Source: Neoechinorhynchus agilis (Eukaryota > Acanthocephala). From it: a DNA stretch of 64,000 nucleotides. Of this stretch, positions 47,670 through 56,886 are shown in pieces. The stretch's first letter is position 1, and every line of letters begins with the position of its first letter. The stretch is from assembly GCA_051530055.1 (NCBI GenBank), contig CM121341.1, positions 4,216,001-4,280,000 of the forward strand, read 5' to 3'. The notes under the pieces were generated by a model, which had not been told where the DNA came from, did not search any database, and worked only from the letters and a program-made list of their open reading frames with translations. Position numbers and translations under genes: made by a program.

Positions 47670-48430
47670 AATTTTATCTTTAAAAAACTAGCTTTTTAAA
47701 AAAAATATTTAAAGATGATTGCAAAAAGAGTTGAAGCTTATTAACAAAGCTCGGCTCGTGATATAAAGAGTTGATAAAAGCTGTGATTTTAGAGGGAAAA
47801 TCGATATTTAAAATTCTGGTGTGTCTTTTAATGTTAAAATGTTTAAGAAATGCAGTAGAATTGATTAGTGAGGTTCTTGGTGTATAGGTTTTATTAAGAT
47901 TAATGATTAAATTGGTTTCCTTTGAACGAGTCGAGCAAAATAACAATGTTTGAAGATTGAATTATTCATGTTTTTATAGGGCGAAACAAATTAATTGATT
48001 GAATTCGATATTTCGGAAAAAACAACGGATTACGGATTCTAAGGTTAACAATTAAAAAACCAGCTTTTTAAAACAAATAAAATATTTAAAGATGATTGCA
48101 AAAGGAGTTGAAGCTTATTAACAAAGCTCGGCTCGTGATATAAAGAGTTGATAAAAGCTGTGATTTTACAGGGAAAATCGATATTTAAAATTCTGGTGTG
48201 TCTTTTAATGTTAAAATGTTTAAGAAATGCAGTAGAATTGATTAGTGAGGTTCTTGGTGTATAAGTTTTATTAAGATTAATGATTAAATTGGTTTCCTTT
48301 GAACGAGTCGAGCAAAATAAAAATATATCATCAACGTCCGAATTTTCTTCACCTTCGTTCTCAATAGGTTCCACTGGTACTTCATCTTCATTTACGATCT
48401 CACTAGCTTTCCCCTTTGAAAGAGACTTGA
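47670..48430 (-). repeat. Duplicated segment carrying an unrecognised exon
   Basis: About 270 bp at 47675-47945 and 48055-48320 are near-identical, giving the minus-strand frame FCSTRSKETNLIINLNKTYT..., LKHFNIKRHTRILNIDF. The upstream (rightmost) copy continues further 5' as an acidic stretch (VNEDEVPVEPIENEGEENSD) open to about 48428, preceded by an AG acceptor-like TTTTTCAAG. The right copy may be a true terminal exon (stop at 48045) and the left copy a partial duplicate. No domain recognised. Confidence 0.5.
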
Positions 48431-48584
48431 AAAAATTATAAATAGCAAAAAAGCCATCGTAAGCAAATCATTTTAAGAATGTCCTTAAAGTTCAATTGCG
48501 TAATGCAGAACACAACAACTATTGAAAATGCCTTAAAAGTGATTTTAAATCTGCGACAGTCCAAATTACAATTTGTTGGTAGCT

Positions 48585-48700
48585 TTTTCAAATATATCGT
48601 TCCACGCGATTTGCCGGCAGTATTTTATATCCTAGGATTAAAGGAACACAAATTACGGCAAGGAAACCCAATCACAGAACATCTGATTAATGATGACAAA
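48585..48700 (+). pseudogene. Fragment of the phosphodiesterase-like gene tail
   Basis: The plus frame reads LPAVFYILGLKEHKLRQGNP. The C-terminus of the intact gene at 55.5 kb reads LPTVFYLLGLKEHKLWQGKR, so this is a copied last portion of that gene or of a paralogue. No upstream catalytic part is seen nearby. It lies within a longer frame (48479-48826) that is probably not a complete gene. Confidence 0.6.
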
Positions 48701-48746
48701 TTGTTTCGTAAATATTCGAGGTTTTCTTATTTTAATTGCTTAATTT

Positions 48747-49951
48747 TTGAACCGATCAATCTGGGAAAAACTGGTTGCCAGAAATGGATACCATGGAAAC
48801 CCAAAGAGGTTATTATTGAGTCATAAGATTGAAAAGATGTTACTCAGCCCGGATCTTTCAAATACTCTGATTTTGTTCGGCGAGTTAGCCGAAAGATGTG
48901 TTGATCTCCTTATTGGAATTCTGGATATCATTAAGATCAAAAATCACTTATCTGAGCAAGCGGAATCCATTCATAACTGTGACATTGAATTTGACAGATT
49001 TTCCTTTTGTCATCAGGATCATGGATTTAAATATGAATTGGTATTGATTAAGAAACTTTTGAACCTGCCAACGCGCTCAAGGTAGAATTTTCGCAGAAGC
49101 GCGATGGCTGTGCTTTAGAAAATGCCAAAAAGAGAACCAATAATCTCTTAAATCATTTCAAGGTGGCTACTAAATTTGACGAATCGAAGGAGATACTTGG
49201 CATCAGTAGGCAGTTTGAGAAAACAATTAAAGTATTCGAATTAAAGTTGGATTCTCTAAAGAACAAAAAACCAAGCATTCAAGGGAGCGATCAGCGCCAA
49301 ATGATCGAACAGATCAAAATGTTCTTGTCTGCCTTTGAAAAAGATGCAAAGTTGGTCATTTGTTATTCGTCTAAACAAATCAATGCGACGGATAATTTCA
49401 GATTTGTAGCTCCATTGATAGATATGATCGATCTTCTGGAAGGATCAGTAGGTACATTAGAAGCAGTGGTGGCTAAATTGACAGAAATCGATGGATTTGT
49501 GAATCAAAAGAAGAGAGAGACGACCGAACAATCGATTAATCCAATGAGTCGTGAAGAAGTCATGAAAATCAATGCGGAATTAAATCGATCAGCTGCCGAA
49601 CTTGAAGATTATCAGCGTCGGAGGAGTTCCAGTAGCACTTCAACAGCTCGAACCAAATCTGAATTAAAAAACGCAGATTCGACGTATCAAGAAATAAAAA
49701 GTTATCAGTTGAAGAGAGACGATCAGAATTTTGATGAACAAGGGAGGAAATCAGCAAAGAATGTGCCCGCTGACGTTAAACAGGAATCAATCACTACGGA
49801 AAATTCTGATATTGATAAAATAAAGAAAAATGAACAGAAGGAAGGACAATTAAAAATAGAAAAACAACAAACCGGGCGAAAAATATCAAGAATTCGTCGC
49901 AAGAAAAGAAAAAGCAGGCCAACTCTCAAAGGCTCTGATCTTTGGAGATAA
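48747..49951 (+). CDS. Unrecognised charged helical protein, at least 2 exons
   Basis: Exon 48747-49040 (true 5' start not found) and exon 49097-49951. The 56-nt intron GTATTG...TTCGCAG joins the frames in phase 0 (...HGFKYEL | KRDGCALENAKKR...). The first part is helical and hydrophobic-patterned (LILFGELAERCVDLLIGILD). The middle is a long predicted helix (FEKTIKVFELKLDSLKNKK). The C-terminal 120 residues are Ser-, Lys-, Glu-rich and probably disordered, ending in a strongly basic cluster (RKISRIRRKKRKSRP), a nuclear-localisation-like signal. AATAAA at 50041-50046 is a plausible polyadenylation signal. I do not recognise the family. Confidence 0.55.
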
Positions 49952-50497
49952 TATATGGATTCAAATTTTACCATTGCTTTACGCGTGGCCCTCAAATATA
50001 AAAATTATAATTTCACGTGTCATAGATCGAACATACAAAGAATAAAATAATCCTTCTTACAATATGCAAATAATTCGAACTGAAATTATAAGCTAAAATA
50101 ATTAAGCGAGTCATTCTGCTGGTTTTAAGCTTTCTAAGACCACTAGCAAATCGCCTTGAATATATTTTGGTTTAGATGCTAATTATTTAATTTTTGCTAT
50201 GTGCCAATTACTCGATAGAGGAAATTTCCAAATTACGGTGATAAAAAATGAATTAAGCCTTGTAAACAACAGTTCTACTTTTTCTTTTATTGATTTGTGA
50301 GTGTCTAATTTGTTTTTAAAATTTAATCAAAAGCTTATGTTAGAGTAGTTTTATAAAGCAACGACTTATTCTTAAATGATTTTAAATTCATGAAACGAGC
50401 AAACGATCACTGAACTGCATAATGTGAATATATTTTGAGCGATTCGATTACAGATTCGGTTTTCATTGTTGAAAAATTAACGTGTTAGCTAAAATTT
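49952..50497. other. 3' flank, no gene
   Basis: AT-rich sequence. Apart from the AATAAA noted for the preceding gene, nothing was identified. Confidence 0.4.
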
Positions 50498-51190
50498 AGA
50501 GGTATCAAATGGATCAACGGTTCAAGGAAAACTGAGAATTGATTTTCAGCGGTCGAAAACTCACTTAAAACAAAAATTTAACTGTTCATTGCTCACGTCT
50601 TTTAAGTTTACTTTTCTTTACATTCACCACCTCCCACCAAATTCCAGCTTTTGTCCTTCCTCGACCGTCGCCATCACGCTGGCAGCATTGCCCCGTTGTA
50701 CTGCCAGCGAGATATTTTGTCGAAGAAATAAGCCTGCTCTTGAGTCTCCGGTTGCCTCTCTCAATTTCTTCGAGAGATCCTTGAGCAGAGAGAGTGCCGA
50801 GCTGCCGAGCGCTCCATACGTCTCTACCCCAAAGGGGACAAAATAGTGAGCCCTCGATAGCTGCATATATTTTCGTACCTTCCTCCCTTCCGCTGCACTG
50901 GCGGCACCACCGGCGATTTCGAGGGATATAAGAATTAATGAAAAGGATTTCATTGGAGACGAATTTAAACTCAAAATGATGCTCACTTCAAACCTTTCCT
51001 TGAGCACCGTCTTTATCCATCATCATTTTGAGATTCAATTCGTTTCCAATGAACCCTTCTTCACTACACCTTATATCAATCCCAATAGACGGGAATATTT
51101 AACAGCTTGCTTTTTGTTTTAAGTGAGTTTTCGAGCACCGAAAACGAATTCTTGATTTTCCTAGAAACTTCGATCCATTTGATATTTTAA
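50498..51190 (-). mobile_element. Element with about 85-bp terminal inverted repeats around a LINE C-terminal domain
   Basis: The left arm (GATCAACGG...TTCAAGGAAAAC...CGAAAACTCACTTAAAAC, 50500-50575) is the inverse of the right arm (GTTTTAAGTGAGTTTTCG...GATTTTCCTAGAAAC...CGATCCATTTGATA, 51116-51188), at roughly 80 percent by eye. Between them the minus frame 51007-50624 encodes HYFVPFGVETYGALG, then LFLRQNISLAVQRGNAASVM, the terminal domain of non-LTR polyproteins, uninterrupted over 128 codons. Terminal inverted repeats are not normal for LINEs. Confidence 0.65.
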
Positions 51191-52449
51191 CTTAGATTAC
51201 CGTCAAAATCAGCAAATGATTAAAAATGTTCCGTTCATTTTGAATATTTCCAACGGAGAAGCGAGCCAATGAACTCAAAGCAAGTTTTTTCCTTTAATTG
51301 ACGAACACACTTTAAAGAACGCGAAATTTGATTTTGTATAACTCGAATTACTAAATCATTGAAGTGGTTCGGTTCAAAACTAATGAGAATTTCTGCATCA
51401 GTTGATAGGTCATTAGAAAAATTGTAGCTTCCATCAAAACATAACAAAAATTCAAGTCCCAAGGAATATTTCCAAAACGAAAATGAAGACTAAACTGCAG
51501 ACAATATATTGTTATCAACTACTCCAGAATAAAATTTTAAATCAAATATTAGACAAATTTCTTAAATATTAACAACTTAATAAGAAGTCTTCAATTGTTT
51601 TAAGCCTTTCAGTCCCAAAACAATTTTCTTCGACGTCGTAAACTCAAAAACAAGCCCCGTATTCGGGGTATAAAAGATGCTCGTGTTTGACTAAACATTG
51701 ACTAATGCATAACGTTCTCAAGGATCGTATTTATCTACTTCTTCATTCATTATAGCTTTTTGGATTAAGACTTCGTTGTTATGGAAATGTAAACATTTAA
51801 TAATTCAATGTAATCGTTAATATTGTCAATTGCATGGATGCTCAGTCGGGTTTTTAATATTTCTAGAATTTAAAATATTTTTTCTCCAGGATATATTTGA
51901 CAGCTAAAGAACTTTTATGTTCGTTTTAAAGGTTTTAATGTAAACTCTCAAATGCTGGTACTTAGACATGTAATATAAATCCACGATGTGTTAAAACTTG
52001 TTTCGCAAAAGGACTGGGGGCTTTAAATCATCAATGATCCAGCGCAATCTCTACGTCTCTAGATATTTTTTTCTATAAAATTTAGTGTTTGAAGATTGAA
52101 CTGTTCATATTGGTTGTTTTATGGCGCGACGAAATTAAAATGATTTTATTTTCAATAATCTGATATTTCGAAGGCAATAAAATCATTTTAATTTCTTCGA
52201 ACTAGAAAACACCAATAACGTTTAGTTCAATTTTTATCAAACAATTCGAATCATCAATACCATATTCAAAATTGTAGATATTTGATAGCTTCCGAAAAAT
52301 TTGGATGATTTGTATAATGCATTAATTTAAATCACATTGCGTTTCAGATTTAACTTGGATAATTTAAAGTTCGTCAATTTTTTTATAGATAACTGTTTGG
52401 ACTATTTTGCACAATAACAATCATTATTGAAAAATTATATCGGTCAATA
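51191..52449. other. Spacer with a dispersed repeat and a perfect hairpin
   Basis: GTTTGAAGATTGAACTGTTC at 52087 recurs near 6090 and (variant) 47950. It is followed by a perfect hairpin with 19-bp arms AAATTAAAATGATTTTATT (52132-52150) and AATAAAATCATTTTAATTT (52176-52194). The minus frame 51235-51462 is not recognised. Confidence 0.5.
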
Positions 52450-55070
52450 ATGTCAGAGGAAACATTTGGTAAAGAACAAATTATTGAATTGTTCGACGAC
52501 GATCAATACATTCATTTACTGAGAAATGAGACGCATAATTTGGAAAATGAGCTTAAAAGTTCTGCGAAATCAGGTTCCGACATTTGTGGTATATTAAAAA
52601 CACCTTATTCCTTCGAAAAACCTAAAGCACGACGAAAAAATATAAAATGGGCTGATGAAGATGGACGAGATATTGAGTCTACGATGTTAATTCCGACTCG
52701 ATATCAAATGGCGGAACTGCATGGATGGTCTTACTATTATAATCCAGATTATCATCCTCGAGAAAATCGGGCAACAATAAGTAGTGAAGAGAAATCGTGG
52801 CTTCGTCGATCGGTTGAAATCCCTGATGATTGGGAATTCTTTGATGCAGACAAGCCATCAAATTGCCCGTTGAGTGAGTTCCCGATGACTTCTATGTTGT
52901 CGACAGGATGCTGCACTGTATCATCTAAAAAGAAAAATGACAAAAAACGAAGACGAGAAAAACCAAAGAGTACGGAACAAATCGTAAATGGTCTAATGAG
53001 TGAAATGCCAGGCAATATGAAGGTGGATGCGGGGAAGAGAAAGTTGCCATCGTTACATGGCGAGCTACCTTCAAAGCAACGACGAGAAAATATAAAATGG
53101 GCTGATGAAGATGGACGAGATATTGAGTCTACGATGTTAATTCCGACTCGATATCAAATGGCGGAACTGTATGGATGGTCTTACTATTATAATCCAGATT
53201 ATCATCCTCGAGAAAATCGGGCAACAATAAGTAGTGAAGAGAAATCGTGGCTTCGTCGATCGGTTGAAATCCCTGATGATTGGAAATTCTTTGATGCAGA
53301 CAAGCCATCAAATTGCCCGTTGAGTGAGTTCCCGATGACTTCTATGTTGTCGACAGGATACTGCACTGTATCATCTAAAAAGAAAAATGACAAAAAACGA
53401 AGACGAGAAAAACCAAAGAGTACGGAACAAATCGTAAATGGTCTAATGAGTGAAATGCCAGGCAATATGAAGGTGGATGCGGGGAAGAGAAAGTTGCCAT
53501 CGTTACATGGCGAGCTACCTTCAAAGCAACGACGAGAAAATATAAAATGGGCTGATGAAGATGGACGAGATATTGAGTCTACGATGTTAATTCCGACTCG
53601 ATATCAAATGGCGGAACTGCATGGATGGTCTTACTATTATAATCCAGATTATCATCCTCGAGAAAATCGGGCAACAATAAGTAGTGAAGAGAAATCGGGC
53701 TTCGTCGATCGGTTGAAATCCCTGATGATTGGAAATTCTTTGATGCAGACAAGCCATCAAATTGCCCGTTGAGTGAGTTCCCGATGACTTCTATGTTGTC
53801 GACAGGATACTGCACTGTATCATCTAAAAGGAAAAATGACAAAAAACGAAGACGAGAAAAACCAAAGAGTACGGAACAAATCGTAAATGGTCTAATGAGT
53901 GAAATGCCAGGCAATATGAAGGTGGATGCGGGGAAGAGAAAGTTGCCATCGTTACATGGCGAGCTACCTTCAAAGCAACGACGAGAAAATATAAAATGGG
54001 CTGATGAAGATGGACGAGATATTGAGTCTACGATGTTAATTCCGACTCGATATCAAATGGCGGAACTGCATGGATGGTCTTACTATTATAATCCAGATTA
54101 TCATCCTCGAGAAAATCGGGCAACAATAAGTAGTGAAGAGAAATCGGGGCTTCGTCGATCGGTTGAAATCCCTGATGATTGGAAATTCTTTGATGCAGAC
54201 AAGCCATCAAATTGCCCGTTGAGTGAGTTCCCGATGACTTCTATGTTGTCGACAGGATACTGCACTGTATCATCTAAAAAGAAAAATGACAAAAAACGAA
54301 GACGAGAAAAACCAAAGAGTACGGAACAAATCGTAAATGATCTAATGAATGAAATGCCAGGCAATATGAAGGTGGATGCGGGGAAGAGAAAGTTGCCATC
54401 GTTACATGGCGAGCTACCTTCAAAGCAACGACGAAAAAATATAAAATGGGCTGATGAAGATGGACGAGATATTGAGTCTACGATGTTAATTCCGACTCGA
54501 TATCAAATGGCGGAACTGTATGGATGGTCTTACTATTATAATCCAGATTATCATCCTCGAGAAAATCGGGCAACAATAAGTAGTGAAGAGAAATCGTGGC
54601 TTCGTCGATCGGTTGAAATCCCTGATGATTGGGAATTCTTTGATGCAGACAAGCCATCAAATTGCCCGTTGAGTGAGTTCCCGATGACTTCTATGTTGTC
54701 GACAGGATGCTGCACTGTATCATCTAAAAAGAAAAATGACAAAAAACGAAGACGAGAAAAAACAAAGAGTACGGAACAAATCGTAAATGGTCTATTGAGT
54801 GAAATGCTAGGCAATATGAAGCTGGATGCGGGGAAGAGAAAGTTGCCATCGTTACATGGCGAGCTACCTTCAAAGCAACAGTGCTTTAGTATCGCTGAAC
54901 GATTTACGGAAAGTCGACCAATGTTTAAATTATTTAAATTTTATCCTATGGAACCCAAACATGTTGGAAAAAATGAGGAAAACCAATTGATGGAATCATC
55001 AGTTGACAAAAAACGAAAATGTAAATTACACCAAAATCCGGATGCGCCATCGATAAAGCAGAAGAAGTAA
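52450..55070 (+). CDS. Repeat protein: five 150-residue tandem repeats
   Basis: A unique N-terminus of about 60 residues (ATG 52450, MSEETFGKEQIIELFDDDQY) precedes five 450-bp units starting at 52630, 53080, 53530, 53979 and 54429. A unique 60-residue basic tail follows, to the stop at 55070. Each unit reads NIKWADEDGRDIESTMLIPT, an aromatic HGWSYYYNPDYHPREN, acidic IPDDWEFFDADKPS, a basic KKKNDKKRRREKPKS and SLHGELPSKQRR. Unit 3 is 449 bp: one base is missing at about 53697 (TCGGGCTTC against TCGGGGCTTC in unit 4), which breaks the frame. KNIKW in units 1 and 5 resembles the RVxF docking motif of protein phosphatase 1; other units have RENIKW. The function is unknown. Units differ at only a few sites, so expansion is recent or homogenised. 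Confidence 0.75.
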
Positions 55071-55470
55071 TTAGACTAACTGCAATGGTCCTTAATGGAA
55101 CCACAGGGTTCCATTTGTCCATCGCTACAACGAATATGTAAAGCAAGTTTACCATTGAGATCCTTGACTTTGAATCCATGATGTTTTCGAGAAGTATGCT
55201 TTTTAATTTCATGGATTCTGCGATAGTACATATTGGAAATGTAAATCCAGGATCGATAGATTGGGGATTCATTCACTACGAAGGCTTCCCATTGTGAAAT
55301 TATGATAAAATGGTCTAATCCATCGATTGCAGAATAATATATAGTTAAACGTTCGATTTTTACGGAATAACTAAGTAGCAGACCGGATAGGCGATATACT
55401 CAACCATCACAATCTCGCACATATATAAAAATCACGAGAGATATTTGCTGTTAGAAAAAACCTAGAATAT

Positions 55471-56487
55471 TTAGGACACTTCATCAATCAGAATTTCTTT
55501 GATACGTTTTCCTTGCCATAATTTATGTTCCTTTAATCCCAGGAGATAAAATACCGTCGGCAAAATATCGCCACCGCTGACCCAGTTCTGGATAATGTAA
55601 TTCTCCTTCACTCCGGCACCAGCAAACATTACCGGAATCCTCAATGTCTGATCGGATGTCTTTGAATGACCAAACTCTTCACCGCCATGGTCCGAGGAAA
55701 GGACAATGAGCGTTTGGGAAGAGTCGATTTCATCGAGAATTAACCCCAGTGAGTCGTCCACTCTTTTAAGAGCTTCGAGATATTCTTGAGAACACCAGCC
55801 ATGCGAATGACCAGCGGCATCGACTTCATTGAAATATTCTCGAGTAGGTATCGAAAAGGAAGCCTTCGAAACCTTCTCGGCATAAATGAACGAATAAGAT
55901 AACGGAATTTGTTTATCATTCATTACAGTCTTAAGAAACCTCACAGCATTTGTGGCAATCTCCAAACTGTGATCTTTGCATTTCTCCGATCGATCGCTAT
56001 AGAATTCCCAATCAATGCTTCCTTTGATCGATTCGCTTCCCAGATACTTAAACCACGGCCAATCATATATCAAAGCTGTTTTAGCTTTGGGATTGGCTTG
56101 TTTTAGAACTCGAAATGCAGTAGGCAAATAACCGCCATCATCGAGTACTGAACTCACCAAATTAGAATGATTGAACGGTGGCCAAGGTGGAATCCAGGAA
56201 TTATCGAGCATTCCGGTTCGCTCCACGTTCATTGAACACAACTGAAGCGCCCAGCACGGAGCGCTATAAGTTATTGGAGATGTGAGCCCCTTCTCAAGGG
56301 TCAAGGATCCTCGTCGTCCGATTCGGTGCATTATATTGTCCGGTTTGTTTTGACCAATATCCAAGCAATTCGGTTTGAGGCCATCAATTCCGATGTGAAG
56401 AACGTGTTTGATTTTAGTAGAGTTTGGCATCGCGCAGGAGCAAGCGATAAGCAATTCCACTACGCCGAGGAGGAGGAAATTCTTCAT
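55471..56487 (-). CDS. Secreted type I phosphodiesterase / alkaline-phosphatase-superfamily enzyme
   Basis: Single-exon frame, ATG 56487 (a GTG directly precedes it), about 338 residues. The N-terminal signal peptide (MKNFLLLGVVELLIACSCA) predicts secretion. Metal and catalytic landmarks of the superfamily: HIGIDGLK (Asp), SAPCW (candidate Ser nucleophile in the [ST]-x-P-x-[HW] pattern), EVDAAGHSHGW (Asp and His), LSSDHGGEEFGHS (Asp-His and His). It is shorter than ENPP proteins (about 450 or more), as in compact phosphodiesterase/phosphatase members. Substrate is not predictable. A copy of its C-terminal 20-30 residues lies at 48585-48700. The short stretch AEKVSKASFSIPTREY before the GHSH motif interrupts an otherwise conserved strand and might be a missed small intron. 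Confidence 0.85.
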   Translation of the reverse strand: MKNFLLLGVVELLIACSCAMPNSTKIKHVLHIGIDGLKPNCLDIGQNKPDNIMHRIGRRGSLTLEKGLTSPITYSAPCWALQLCSMNVERTGMLDNSWIPPWPPFNHSNLVSSVLDDGGYLPTAFRVLKQANPKAKTALIYDWPWFKYLGSESIKGSIDWEFYSDRSEKCKDHSLEIATNAVRFLKTVMNDKQIPLSYSFIYAEKVSKASFSIPTREYFNEVDAAGHSHGWCSQEYLEALKRVDDSLGLILDEIDSSQTLIVLSSDHGGEEFGHSKTSDQTLRIPVMFAGAGVKENYIIQNWVSGGDILPTVFYLLGLKEHKLWQGKRIKEILIDEVS

Positions 56488-56529
56488 CACGAATCAGCGA
56501 TGAGAGGAATTCGCAAACGCAAGAAGTAG

Positions 56530-56886
56530 GGGATTATTCGCACTTTTGCTATGTGATATATTTTCAAGAAAATGAATGTGTGGAAAGTTTGGAGGAACAG
56601 TAGAAACTCGTTGACATTCATTGTGACTCAGTGATATCACACAGCGAATGTTTCTTGTTTAAAAAATTTGTACTGAAAAATCGACAACGATCCGCTTTTG
56701 AGGAATTATCAATGCTGACAAAACAATTAAACCTTTTGAATGGACTATTTTTTCGGTCGTCTCTAATTTACTAAAGCCAAAGAGGGAAGCGCTCTTATTA
56801 GACGTTCTAAAGATCATCCGATAAATAGGCATTATTTTTTATAATAAATAATTGTAATTTATTGGACTTTTCCGTAGGGGTTTAAA
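56530..56886. other. Intergenic spacer
   Basis: Convergence zone between the phosphodiesterase-like gene's 5' side and the ankyrin gene's 3' end. No feature seen. Confidence 0.5.
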
